From Actinomadura formosensis NBRC 14204 (GTDB taxonomy: Bacteria; Actinomycetota; Actinomycetes; Streptosporangiales; Streptosporangiaceae): 64,000 nt of DNA. Position 1 is the first letter of the stretch. Every line of letters starts with the position of its first letter. Shown one piece after another: positions 1-8,167 of this stretch. The notes below the pieces were generated by a model, which saw nothing but the letters and a program-made list of their open reading frames with translations, ran no database searches and was not told the DNA's origin. Made by a program: the position numbers and the translations under genes. Where the stretch lies: NCBI RefSeq assembly GCF_001552155.1, contig NZ_BCQQ01000017.1:1-64000 (forward strand), written 5' to 3'.

Positions 1-578
1 TTCTAACTTACCCGGTTCGCTCCCGTTGTCAAGCCGATCAGCGAAGATCTTTTTGACGGTCGGAGGCGTCCCAGCCCCCCACGCGACGACTCACCCCCAG
101 GCCGAAGACCTGGCGAAGACCATCTCGTAGGAGGTGCCCTGCGGGTCGGCCACCTTGCGGTGTCCTGCATCCCGTCCGAGCTTGCCTTTTAAGAGTACCT
201 CGGCCCGGAGCAAGCTACGAACCGTTCTCTCTGTTGGCTTCCCCCCGGGGCCGTCCGCCTGTCGGCGTCCCGCATCCCCTTGGGGCACGACAGACATTAG
301 CAGCCGCGGACGGTCCGTCAAATCGACACGGCCGTACAACGCCCGGCAGAGGAGGTCGTTGACCTCTCTACGCGTCCGTCGCCTCATCGCCCCGGGCATC
401 AGCGGTGTTCTGGCGTGTACTCGGCGAACTTGCTGGTCGTCGCGGTATCGAGCGGTCAAGATCAGTAGCGCGTCAGCGGCGTGTCAGCGGCCGGGCGCCG
501 ATGTACGCGGCCTGTCAGCGCCTTCCCCGACGGTGGTGACCGTCACAGAAGATGCCCAGGCGGAAGGCAGGCAGATCG
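1..578. other. Left-end region without a confident gene
   Basis: This stretch precedes the first ABC transporter gene. Base composition is more mixed than in the genes that follow, and the first 60 bases are comparatively AT-rich. An open frame on the minus strand (459 to 91, TTG start, 122 codons) is the only candidate; its product is very basic, resembles nothing I recognise, and has weak third-position GC bias. No RNA gene or clear terminator is visible. It may be remnant DNA upstream of the drrAB operon, whose promoter should lie near its right end. Confidence 0.4.
91..459 (-). CDS. Possible hypothetical protein or gene remnant
   Basis: A 122-codon frame starting with TTG. The predicted product is basic (many Arg clusters) with a stretch reading EVNDLLCRALYGRVDL followed by a TERTVRSLLRAE segment that could be helical and DNA-binding-like, but no family is recognisable. 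Codon third positions are less GC-biased than in neighbouring genes, no Shine-Dalgarno stands out and there is no partner gene. It could be a fragment of a mobile-element or plasmid protein, or a chance open frame in GC-rich DNA; I lean towards remnant or chance. Confidence 0.2.
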   Translation of the reverse strand: MTARYRDDQQVRRVHARTPLMPGAMRRRTRREVNDLLCRALYGRVDLTDRPRLLMSVVPQGDAGRRQADGPGGKPTERTVRSLLRAEVLLKGKLGRDAGHRKVADPQGTSYEMVFARSSAWG

Positions 579-1550
579 ATGGACGAAGTGATCCGGGCCG
601 AAGGGCTGCGCAAGAGGTTCGGCGAGACACGGGCCTTGGACGGTGTCGGCATCACGGCTCGCCGAGGCACGGTGCTCGGGGTGCTGGGGCCGAACGGCGC
701 CGGCAAGACCACCGCCGTGCGGGTGCTGGCGACACTGCTCAAGCCCGATGCCGGACGGGCCGAGGTGTGCGGCTACGACGTGGTCGAGGACGCGGCGCGC
801 GTCCGGGCGAAGATCGGGCTCACCGGGCAGTACGCATCGGTCGACGAGGAGCTGACCGGCACCGAGAACCTGGTGATGATCGCCCGGCTGCTGGACTTCG
901 GCAGGCGGGAGGCGAAGGCCAGGGCACAGCAGTTGCTCGACCAGTTCCGGCTGACCGACGCCGCGGCGCGCGCCGTGAAGACGTACTCCGGCGGTATGCG
1001 CCGGCGGCTCGACCTCGCGGCGAGCCTGATCAACCACCCCGAGGTCATCTACCTGGACGAGCCCACGACCGGCCTCGACCCGCGGGCCCGCAACGAGGTG
1101 TGGGACACAGTGCGCGATGTCGTCGCCGACGGCGCGACGGTGCTGCTGACCACGCAGTACCTGGAGGAGGCCGACGCGCTCGCCGACCGGATCGTGGTGT
1201 TCGACCACGGCCGGGTCATCGCCGAAGGGACGTCCGACGACCTGAAGGGGCGGGTCGGGCGGCAGACGCTCGTGGTGCGCACGGCTGAGCCGTACCGGAT
1301 CTCCCAGCTCACCGCGATCGTCGCCGAGCTGACCGGGGAGCAGCCCGAGGTGCAGGAGGCGGCCGGGCTCGTCACTGCGCCGGTGGACGACCGGCGGCTG
1401 CTGTCGGTGCTGGTCCGGCGGCTGGACGAGGCGTCCATCGTGGCGGCCGAGCTGGCGCTGCGGATGCCGAGCCTGGACGAGGTGTTCCTCACGCTGACGG
1501 GCCACCTCGCCGAAGAGACCGGATCCGAACTCGAAGGGAGCCTGGCATGA
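579..1550 (+). CDS. ABC transporter ATP-binding protein, DrrA-like
   Basis: Cytoplasmic ATPase of an ABC-2 exporter; with the permease that follows it probably exports a drug, lipid or secondary metabolite. The product is 323 residues. Visible motifs: Walker A GPNGAGKT at residues 37-44, ABC signature YSGGM near 138, Walker B with YLDEPTTGLDP near 160, and the DrrA-style TTQYLEEAD switch, with Gln where many ABC proteins have His. The C-terminal 100 residues match the usual DrrA tail. I chose the ATG at 579 because GGAAGGCAGG lies just upstream; an in-frame ATG at 552 has no such site. The stop overlaps the permease start by four bases (ATGA), implying translational coupling. The substrate cannot be read from sequence. 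Confidence 0.93.
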   Translation: MDEVIRAEGLRKRFGETRALDGVGITARRGTVLGVLGPNGAGKTTAVRVLATLLKPDAGRAEVCGYDVVEDAARVRAKIGLTGQYASVDEELTGTENLVMIARLLDFGRREAKARAQQLLDQFRLTDAAARAVKTYSGGMRRRLDLAASLINHPEVIYLDEPTTGLDPRARNEVWDTVRDVVADGATVLLTTQYLEEADALADRIVVFDHGRVIAEGTSDDLKGRVGRQTLVVRTAEPYRISQLTAIVAELTGEQPEVQEAAGLVTAPVDDRRLLSVLVRRLDEASIVAAELALRMPSLDEVFLTLTGHLAEETGSELEGSLA

Positions 1551-2368
1551 CCGCGATGACCGTTGACGCTCGCCGCACCGCGGCGGAGCCACCCGGACGC
1601 GTCAGCCCGCGGCGGACGCTGCGGCACGGCCTGACGCTCGCGTGGCGCAACGTCGCCCAGCTGAAGCACTCGCCGGAGAAGCTGCTGGACACGACGCTGA
1701 TGCCGATCGTGTTCCTGCTGCTGTTCCTGTACGTGTTCGGCGGTGCGGTGGCCGGCGACACGCACTCCTATCTGCAGCAGTTGCTTCCGGGGCTGGTCGC
1801 GCAGATGGCGATGTTCGCGACGATGGGGCTTGGGACGGCCCTGAACGAGGACATCCACAAGGGGGTGTTCGATCGGTTCCGGAGCCTGCCGATCGCGCGT
1901 TCGGCTCCGCTGGTCGGGACCGTCCTCGGGGACACGGTCCGGTTCCTCGTCGTGATAACGGTGCTCGTCGGGTTCGGGTCGCTGCTGGGGTTCCGGTTCC
2001 ACACCGACCCGTTGTCGGTGGTGGCCGCGTTCGCGCTGGCGTACGTGTTCTACCTGGCCGTCTCCTGGCTGTCGGTGCTGGTGGGCCTGATCGCGCCGAC
2101 ACCGGGGACGGTTCAGGGGTTCTCGTTCATCTGGCTGATGCCGTTGACGTTCGGCAGCAGCATCCTCGTCCCGGACACCTCCACCATGCCGGGCTGGCTG
2201 GAGGCGTGGACGAAGGTGAACCCGGTCACGCATCTGGCGGAGGCGGTGCGCGCGCTGACGGTCGGCGGCACGGTCGGGAACCACGTCTGGTACACGCTCG
2301 CGTGGGCGGCGGGGATCGTTCTCGTCACGTTCCCGCTGGCCATGCGCATGTACTCACGGAGGGTCTGA
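1547..2368 (+). CDS. ABC-2 type transporter permease, DrrB-like
   Basis: Membrane partner of the preceding ATPase; 273 residues, the usual DrrB length. A basic cytoplasmic N-terminus (about 45 residues) is followed by about six hydrophobic segments, the first around IVFLLLFLYVFGGAV, and the central LVAQMAMFATMGLGTALNED-type region typical of ABC-2 permeases. The start ATG overlaps the ATPase stop. The gene runs convergently into the AfsR-like regulator with only eight bases between stop codons, so that regulator may or may not control it. A second DrrAB pair lies at 59535-61276; the two differ in sequence and look like separate systems rather than a recent duplication. Confidence 0.92.
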   Translation: MTAMTVDARRTAAEPPGRVSPRRTLRHGLTLAWRNVAQLKHSPEKLLDTTLMPIVFLLLFLYVFGGAVAGDTHSYLQQLLPGLVAQMAMFATMGLGTALNEDIHKGVFDRFRSLPIARSAPLVGTVLGDTVRFLVVITVLVGFGSLLGFRFHTDPLSVVAAFALAYVFYLAVSWLSVLVGLIAPTPGTVQGFSFIWLMPLTFGSSILVPDTSTMPGWLEAWTKVNPVTHLAEAVRALTVGGTVGNHVWYTLAWAAGIVLVTFPLAMRMYSRRV

Positions 2369-2376
2369 AGGAGCCG

Positions 2377-5300
2377 TCAGACGGACTCCACCAGGTCGGC
2401 GCCCTGGGCGAAGACGTCTTCCCGCGTGACCCTGCGGCCACGGTCGTAGGCGGCGGTGAAGGCGTCTTCGCCGAGTGCGCGGGTCGCGGCGGGCACCGTC
2501 CGGCGGACTTCGTGGCAGGCCGTGTCGCGGTAGCCGTGCAGGCTGTGCGCGGTGCCCAGGAGTTCGGCGGCGCGGGCGAAGTTGCCGCGTGCGGCGGCGT
2601 AGGCGGCGAGTCCCTCGACGAGGGAGGCCACCGTCGGGTTGCCCATGAGCGCGCCGTCGGTCAGGCCGGTGAGGGCCTGGACGTGCCGGCGTTTCGCCGT
2701 TTCGAGGTCGCCGTCCTCCTCGGCGAGGCAGCCGAGGCGGCTGTAGGTGCGGCGGGCGGTCTGCGCGAAGTCGGGGCGGTGCGCGCGCGACTCGACCCAC
2801 CGGTGGGCCCGGTCGGCGTGCGGGCGCGCGGCCTCGCGGTCGCCCTCCCACAGGGCCAGTTCGCACAGCATCAGCGACGCGCCGGCCGCATCCGCGAACT
2901 CGCCGATCCGTTCCAGCTGCGCCATGGCGTTGCCGAGGTCCGCGCGGGCCCGGGCCATCTCGCCCCGCTGGGCCCGCGCCCGCGCCAGATGGACGAGGAG
3001 CGTCCCGCCCTGTTCGGGGCTGACCCCGCTGGTCGCGTAGCCGTACGCCTCCTCGCCGAGCCGGACGGCCTCCGCGAGTTCGCCGCGGGCCATGGCCACC
3101 TGCATCAGCCCGCTCAGCCCGAGGATCATCCCGAACCGGTCGCCCAGCGCGCGGAAGCGCGCGTAGCCGTCGGCGGTCTGCGTGGCGGCCTCGTCGATGT
3201 TCCCGGTGTTGACGCCGATGTGCCCGAGGATGACACGGACGACGGCGCGGACCCACGGGTCGGGGTGGTCCTGGCGGCGCCGCAGACGCCTCCTCACCTC
3301 GTTCATGTCCCCGCTGAAGAGGCAGCTCGCGGTGTCGGCGAGGGCGAGGACCGGATGCACCGGTGCTTCGGGCACGACGGCGGCGGCCTCGGTCAGTGTC
3401 GCGCGCAGTGTTTCCGGGGTCGGCCCTTCGTCCCTGGACATCTCGCTGAAGAGGCTGGACGAGATGACGCACAGGGCGTACTCCTCGTCCAATCCGGGCG
3501 GCGGGGTGTCACCGATCATGGCGCGGACGACGATCGACCAGCCGCCGGCCTCCCGCTCCATGTCCCGCAGGATCCAGAACCACACGAGCGCCGCGACGAG
3601 CCGCAGGCCCGTCCCGGCATCACCGGTGTCGGCCACATGGCGGAACGCGACGGCGATGTTGCCGCGTTCCGCGGCGATCCGTTCGGCCCAGCGCAACTGG
3701 TCGCGGCGGCGCAGCTCCGGCTCGGCGCGCTGAGCGAGCCCGACGAGGTGGGCGGCGTGTGCGTCCCGGACGCGCCGGGTCTCGCCGGCCTCCTCCAGCC
3801 GCTCCCCCGCGTACACGCGGACGGTCTCCAGCAGCCGGTAGCGGACGTCGGTGTCGCCGTCCGCGATCACCAGCGACTTGTCGATCAAGGCGGCGATCAC
3901 GTCGATGACGTCGTGGGGTTCGGGCGCGTCCGGCGCGTCCAGCCCGCACACGTGGACGGCGGCGTCCGGGGTGGCGCCGCCGGCGAACACCGACAGGCGG
4001 CGCAGGACGGCGCGTTCGACATCGTCCAGCAGGTCCCAGCTCCAGTCGACGACGGCGCGCAGCGTCCGGTGGCGGGGCAGTGCGGCGCGGCTGCCGCCGG
4101 CGAGCAGCCGGAACCGGTCGCCGAGCCGCGCCGCGACCTGGCCGCAGGTGAGGGACCGCAGCCGGGCGGCGGCCAGTTCGATCGCGAGGGGGATGCCGTC
4201 GAGCGCGCGGCAGATCGCGACGACGTCGGCGACGGTTCCGGCGTCCACGCCGAAGCCGGGGCGGACGGCCGCGGCGCGGTCGGCGAACAGCCGCACCGAC
4301 GCGTGGCGGAGCGCCTCGGCGGGGTCGGTGACATCGTCGTCCGGCAGCGGCAGCGACGGGACGGGGCACAGCGCCTCGCCGGTGATGCCGAGCGGTTCGC
4401 GGCTCGTCGCGAGGATCCGGACGCCCGGTACCTTCGCGAGGACGTGGTCGACGAGCCGCGCGACGGCGTCGATGAGGTGCTCGCAGTTGTCGAGGACGAC
4501 GACCATCCGCTTGGCGGTGAGGAAGTCGGTCAGCCGGTCGAGGGGCCGCACCACCACCCGCGTCTCGCCCGGACGGACGGCCTCGGGCACGCCGAGCGCC
4601 GACAGCACGGCCTGCGCGACGTCGCCCGGATCGCTGACCGGCGCGAGCGGGACGAACCACACGCCGTCCGGCATCTCCTCCACGACCGCGGTGGCGCTCT
4701 CCCCCGCCAGCCGTGTCTTGCCGGCGCCGCCCGGGCCGGTGAGGGTGACGAGCCTGGTCTCGCGGAGCAGCTTGCCGACGCGCCGCGACTCCTCCTCCCG
4801 TCCGACGAAGCTGGTGAGCTGCGCGGGCAGGTTGGTGCGCGGTGAAGACGCGGCATCCGGGGCGGCGGGCGCCGGTGCGTCGCGGCGCAGGATCGACAGG
4901 TGCACGGCGGCCAGTTCCGGGGACGGGTCGACGCCGAGCCGGTCGGCGAGCGTCCGCCGCGTCTCCTCGTACACCTCCAGCGCCTCGGCCTGCCGTCCCG
5001 CCGCGTAGAGGGCGCGCATGAGCTGCCCGCGCAGCCGTTCGCGCAGCGGGTTCGCGGCGGCGAGCGGCTCCAGTTCGGCGACCGGCGGGACGGGCAGCCC
5101 GGCGGCGAGCTCGGCGTCCACCCGGTCCTCGACGGCGGCGAGCCGCAGTTCCTCCAGGCGGGTGATGGTCCCGTAGGCGAAGTCGGCGTCGGCGACGTCG
5201 GCGAGAGCCGGGCCGCGCCACAGCGCGAGCGCCGCCCGCAGCCCGTCGGCCCGCCGCGCGGGATCGTCCTGCGCGCGTGCCGCCGCGACGCCGCGTTCGA

Positions 5301-5598
5301 AGGCGACCGTGTCGACCCCGGCCGGGTCGATGCCGAGCCGGTACCCGCCGGGGCCGTGCTCGACGACGTCCCGTCCGGCGGCGCCGCGCAGCCGGGAGAC
5401 GAGGGCCTGCAGCGCGTTGCCTCCGCCGGCGGGCGGCGCGCCGTCCCACAGGTCGTCCAGCAGCCGCTCGGCCGACACCGGCCGCCCCGCCTCGACCGCG
5501 AGCCGCACCACCAGGGCGCGCAGCCGCCGGCCGCCGACCTCGACGGGCCGCGCCGCCTCGTCCCGCACCATGAGCGGGCCCAGGATGCCGATGCGCAC
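2377..5598 (-). CDS. AfsR/SARP-family transcriptional regulator (BTAD plus ATPase plus TPR)
   Basis: A 1073-residue multidomain regulator of the kind that activates secondary metabolism in actinomycetes. Residues 1-95 form an OmpR-type winged helix (the GGRRLRALVVRLAVEAGRPVS region), 96-245 the bacterial transcriptional activation domain, and about 260-560 an AAA/NB-ARC-like ATPase with P-loop TGPGGAGKT near 285 and a Walker B-like VVVLDNCEH near 365. The C-terminal half is Ala/Arg-rich helical repeat sequence of TPR type ending near 1073. The full length and intact motifs argue for a working protein. Family members bind direct repeats near the -35 of their targets; no such target is evident here. 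It is divergent from the small Rho-N gene, with about 65 bases between them, and convergent with the drrAB-like pair, a plausible regulon member. Confidence 0.92.
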   Translation of the reverse strand: MRIGILGPLMVRDEAARPVEVGGRRLRALVVRLAVEAGRPVSAERLLDDLWDGAPPAGGGNALQALVSRLRGAAGRDVVEHGPGGYRLGIDPAGVDTVAFERGVAAARAQDDPARRADGLRAALALWRGPALADVADADFAYGTITRLEELRLAAVEDRVDAELAAGLPVPPVAELEPLAAANPLRERLRGQLMRALYAAGRQAEALEVYEETRRTLADRLGVDPSPELAAVHLSILRRDAPAPAAPDAASSPRTNLPAQLTSFVGREEESRRVGKLLRETRLVTLTGPGGAGKTRLAGESATAVVEEMPDGVWFVPLAPVSDPGDVAQAVLSALGVPEAVRPGETRVVVRPLDRLTDFLTAKRMVVVLDNCEHLIDAVARLVDHVLAKVPGVRILATSREPLGITGEALCPVPSLPLPDDDVTDPAEALRHASVRLFADRAAAVRPGFGVDAGTVADVVAICRALDGIPLAIELAAARLRSLTCGQVAARLGDRFRLLAGGSRAALPRHRTLRAVVDWSWDLLDDVERAVLRRLSVFAGGATPDAAVHVCGLDAPDAPEPHDVIDVIAALIDKSLVIADGDTDVRYRLLETVRVYAGERLEEAGETRRVRDAHAAHLVGLAQRAEPELRRRDQLRWAERIAAERGNIAVAFRHVADTGDAGTGLRLVAALVWFWILRDMEREAGGWSIVVRAMIGDTPPPGLDEEYALCVISSSLFSEMSRDEGPTPETLRATLTEAAAVVPEAPVHPVLALADTASCLFSGDMNEVRRRLRRRQDHPDPWVRAVVRVILGHIGVNTGNIDEAATQTADGYARFRALGDRFGMILGLSGLMQVAMARGELAEAVRLGEEAYGYATSGVSPEQGGTLLVHLARARAQRGEMARARADLGNAMAQLERIGEFADAAGASLMLCELALWEGDREAARPHADRAHRWVESRAHRPDFAQTARRTYSRLGCLAEEDGDLETAKRRHVQALTGLTDGALMGNPTVASLVEGLAAYAAARGNFARAAELLGTAHSLHGYRDTACHEVRRTVPAATRALGEDAFTAAYDRGRRVTREDVFAQGADLVESV

Positions 5599-5664
5599 AA
5601 GTCCCCTTCCCGGGTGTCATTGTCTCTGATGTGTGGACCACGCGTGCCGGGTACTTGTCCGGAT

Positions 5665-5922
5665 ATGCCGAGAGCGCAGATCAAGGACGAGAAGACGTAC
5701 CAGAAGCTCCGCGACAAGGGCGAGAGCAAGGAGAAGGCCGCGCGCATCGCCAACGCCTCCGCGAGCCGCGGCAAGAAGAACGTCGGCCGCAAGGGCGGCA
5801 AGAGCCCGTCCTATGACGACTGGACGAAGGACGAGCTGCTGAAACGGGCCCGCGAGATCGGCGTCAAGGGGCGTTCCTCGATGAGCAAGTCCGAGTTGGT
5901 CAAGGCGCTGCGCGACCACTAG
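5665..5922 (+). CDS. Small basic protein with Rho termination factor N-terminal-like (SAP-like) domain
   Basis: An 85-residue, Lys-rich protein. The first half (QIKDEKTYQKLRDKGESKEK) resembles the short actinobacterial protein family now called DUF7218, and the C-terminal 35 residues (WTKDELLKRAREIGVKGRSS through LVKALRDH) fit the helix-extended-loop-helix Rho-N/SAP fold, which binds nucleic acid. The role is unknown; a nucleoid or RNA-associated function is inference. The ATG at 5665 gives the family-like N-terminus MPRAQIKDEK. It reads away from the AfsR-like gene and is followed after about 140 bases by the Vms1-like gene. Confidence 0.8.
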   Translation: MPRAQIKDEKTYQKLRDKGESKEKAARIANASASRGKKNVGRKGGKSPSYDDWTKDELLKRAREIGVKGRSSMSKSELVKALRDH

Positions 5923-6059
5923 ATGGAGCTCGTTTTCGTGCTGGGCCGCCGCACTCGGCTACGTGCGTCCGCGGCAGGCCGCCGAGAGCTGGCGTCCCAC
6001 TCGCCCCAACCGTCGCTTTCTTCATGTTTGCCCCAACAAAAACGGGTACCGCCATTCCC

Positions 6060-7169
6060 ATGGATCTGGCATTCCTCAAGACGCTGTATCAACGTCCGGG
6101 CCCGTACGCGTCGGTGTACGCCGATCTGACCCGGACCACCGAGGACGCGGCGAAGGCGGCCGAGTTGCGGTGGCGGGCGCTGCGCGCGGACCTGGAGGAC
6201 CAGAACACCCCGAAGCCCACCCTCCGCGCGATCGAGCGGGTCATCGAAGAGGATCTGGGTGAGCGCCGTTCCGAGGGCATCGTGATCTTCGCGGCGGACG
6301 GCGAGGTGGTGCACAGTGAACGGCTCCCCCGGCCGCCCCGGACCACGCGCGCCGTCCTCGCGCCGCTCCCGGACGTCCTGCCGTATCTGGCCGAACGCGG
6401 CGAGAGGTTCCCGCACCTGCTGGCCGTCGTCGACCGCCGCGGAGGCGCGATCGACTGTGTGACGGCCGACGGGCGCCACCAGCACATCGACGTGCGGGGC
6501 GACGAGGACTATCCCATCCGCAAGGTGAAGGCGGGTGACTGGAACCAGTCCCGCTTCCAGCGCTCCTCGGAGAACGTCTGGAAGACCAACGCGAAGAAGG
6601 TCGCCCACGAGATCGACCGCGCCGCCGACCGCTGCGGCGCCGAGGCCGTCGTGATCGCCGGCGACACGCGCGCCCGCAGCGCCGTCATGGAGGAGGTCTC
6701 GGAGAGCGTCCTGGAGCACACGGTCGAGGCGGACAAGAACACCACGGTCGACGACCCGGACCTCGACGCCGAGGTGCGCCGTCTCCTGAACCTGAAGACC
6801 ACCGAACGCGTCATGACGGTCGCCGAACGCTTCGACCGCGAACTGGCCAACGGCGAGCGAGCCGTCTCGGGCCTATCCGAGACCACCACGGCTCTCCGGC
6901 ACGGCCAGGTGGAGACACTCATCCTGACCGACGACCGCGATTCGGACGCCCGCCTGTGGATCGGCCCAGACCCCGCCCAGGTGGCCGCGACCCCCGGCGA
7001 ACTCCGCGAGGAGTTCGGCATCACCGACCCGTACGAGGACAGAGCGGATGCGGCTCTGGTGAGAGCCGCTGCGGCGACCGACAGCGATCTGGTGGTCCTC
7101 CCGCCCAACGGCGCCACCCGGGTGGGCGCCGTCCTCCGCTACACGACGACCCCCGAACCCCGAACCTGA
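6060..7169 (+). CDS. Vms1/baeRF-type protein (Rv2629-like)
   Basis: A 369-residue cytoplasmic protein matching in layout the bacterial eRF1-like (baeRF2) proteins typified by mycobacterial Rv2629, whose eukaryotic relatives Vms1/ANKZF1 act as peptidyl-tRNA hydrolases on stalled ribosomes. Recognisable features are the opening GPYASVYADL segment, the internal HLLAVVDRRGGAI strand, the GDWNQSRFQRSSENVW loop and the closing AAATDSDLVVLPPNGATRVG RF-like C-domain. Whether it releases peptides is not shown; dormancy or stress roles are inferred from relatives. I prefer the ATG at 6060, matching the family N-terminus, over the in-frame ATG at 6024. No operon partner is apparent. Confidence 0.82.
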   Translation: MDLAFLKTLYQRPGPYASVYADLTRTTEDAAKAAELRWRALRADLEDQNTPKPTLRAIERVIEEDLGERRSEGIVIFAADGEVVHSERLPRPPRTTRAVLAPLPDVLPYLAERGERFPHLLAVVDRRGGAIDCVTADGRHQHIDVRGDEDYPIRKVKAGDWNQSRFQRSSENVWKTNAKKVAHEIDRAADRCGAEAVVIAGDTRARSAVMEEVSESVLEHTVEADKNTTVDDPDLDAEVRRLLNLKTTERVMTVAERFDRELANGERAVSGLSETTTALRHGQVETLILTDDRDSDARLWIGPDPAQVAATPGELREEFGITDPYEDRADAALVRAAAATDSDLVVLPPNGATRVGAVLRYTTTPEPRT

Positions 7170-7308
7170 GCCGCCAGGGTACGGGGGCGGAGCCTCCTAC
7201 CAGCAGCGGACAGGGTCGGCGCGCAGATCGCTCTCCCCCCGGGACCACGGCCGGCCCCGCCGAATGCGCCGAATCCTCCGAGTAGCGACCGGTACCCGAA
7301 ATACCTCC

Positions 7309-7357
7309 GCGGGCCCTGGTGCTCGTCGGCCGCCGGCCGACGAGCACCAGGGCCCGC
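7309..7357. repeat. Perfect 24-bp inverted repeat with 1-base spacer
   Basis: The two arms, 7309-7332 and 7334-7357, are exact reverse complements around a single C at 7333. The core reads CCTGGTGCTCGTCGGCC on the left. It would form an exceptionally stable hairpin but has no U-run on either side. It sits between the end of the Vms1-like gene and the oxidoreductase-like fragment. It could be a rho-independent terminator variant, a recombination scar or a protein-binding palindrome; the sequence does not decide. Confidence 0.85.
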
Positions 7358-7367
7358 ACCACGCGGT

Positions 7368-7550
7368 GTGTCGTGGGGAGAGGTCGACCCGCGCTACGGC
7401 GACGCGGGGATACTGCTGGCCACCAGCGTGGACGGACGCCCCCTGGACGCCGAGGGGCCCCAGCTGGTCGTGCCCGGAGACACTGCGGGCAGCCGGTACG
7501 TGTCCCGGATCACCTCGATCTGGACCGGTCCCGCCACCGCTTTCACCTGA
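7368..7550 (+). pseudogene. Probable C-terminal remnant of a molybdopterin-dependent oxidoreductase
   Basis: A 60-codon open frame whose product contains the sequence AGILLATSVDGRPLDAEGP followed by QLVVPGDTAGSRYVSRI and a short SIWTG end. This pattern of a substrate-protein loop and a closing VVPGD...RYV...I strand resembles the C-terminal half of the sulfite-oxidase-type molybdopterin-binding domain. The first 300 or more residues expected of such an enzyme are missing; a perfect palindrome lies where the rest should be. The adjacent Mo-responsive regulator and modA support the assignment. It may be untranslated. Confidence is moderate because the fragment is short. Confidence 0.4.
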
Positions 7551-7734
7551 TCACACTCCGCGCGTCCCACCGGTACGGCTGCGATCATCGCCATGATGAG
7601 AGCGGACACGGAGCCCGGGCAGGGACACCTCTTCGGAGAGTCGCTTAAATACGAACATCTTGACCTCCCCAAGGTGGCACATGCCCGGCTCATATCGTGT
7701 GAAGCATGGATTGTGCGAGAGTAGGGTGAGGATT

Positions 7735-8133
7735 GTGGCGGAGTATCGGATCAACGAGGTCGCGACGGTGCTGGGAGTCAGCCCCGACACCGTACGCCGC
7801 TGGATCGACGCCGGCCGGCTGCCCGCACGCCGGGACCAGGGCGGACGGCGGATGGTCCAGGGCACCGACCTGGCCGCCTTTGCCCGCGCCCAGATGGCCC
7901 CCGGGCAGACCGAGTACGTCATGTCCTCTGCGCGTAACCGCCTGCGGGGCATCATCACCGAGGTCGTGCGCGACCACGTGATGGCCCAGGTCGAGATCGC
8001 CACGGGCCCCTACCGGGTGGTGTCGCTGATGAGCCGGGAGGCCGCCGACCAGCTCGACCTGCAGGTCGGCGTGATCGCCGAAGCGGTGATCAAGTCCACC
8101 AACGTCGTCGTCGAACGCCCAACCCCCGGCTGA
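7735..8133 (+). CDS. Molybdenum-responsive HTH-TOBE (Mop) protein
   Basis: A 132-residue protein with an excisionase/MerR-like helix-turn-helix at about residues 2-50 (YRINEVATVLGVSPDTVRRW) and a Mop/TOBE domain at about 65-128 (SARNRLRGIITEVVRDHVMA and the following SREAADQLDL). Mop domains bind molybdate or tungstate, so this is probably a DNA-binding molybdate sensor. The GTG at 7735 is chosen because AGGGTGAGG precedes it at good spacing; an upstream ATG at 7660 would add an unlikely 25-residue leader. It lies 34 bases before modA and is likely cotranscribed with it, giving a sensor plus binding-protein unit. Confidence 0.85.
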   Translation: MAEYRINEVATVLGVSPDTVRRWIDAGRLPARRDQGGRRMVQGTDLAAFARAQMAPGQTEYVMSSARNRLRGIITEVVRDHVMAQVEIATGPYRVVSLMSREAADQLDLQVGVIAEAVIKSTNVVVERPTPG

Positions 8134-8167
8134 CCTATCGCCTTCCCCCCATTCGGAGGAGTTCGCC

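Larger units (their letters stand above)
7170..7734. other. Accessory gap with palindrome and oxidoreductase-like fragment
   Basis: Over 560 bases between the Vms1-like gene and the Mo-responsive regulator carry no intact gene. It contains a perfect 24-base inverted repeat (7309-7357) and directly after it a 60-codon open frame (7368-7550) that looks like the tail of a molybdopterin oxidoreductase. The segment 7640-7735 is AT-richer than its surroundings and probably holds the promoter of the regulator gene. The picture is of a decayed or rearranged molybdoenzyme locus. Confidence 0.5.

Noticed and set aside
134..1288. Long open frames on the other frames across the ABC ATPase
   Set aside because: They are Arg/Pro/Gly-rich shadow translations caused by high GC content; the 579-1550 frame has clear ABC motifs.
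1642..4845. A 1067-codon plus-strand frame opposite the AfsR-like gene
   Set aside because: It has no domains or normal codon bias and lies antisense to a full AfsR-type protein with intact P-loop and winged helix.
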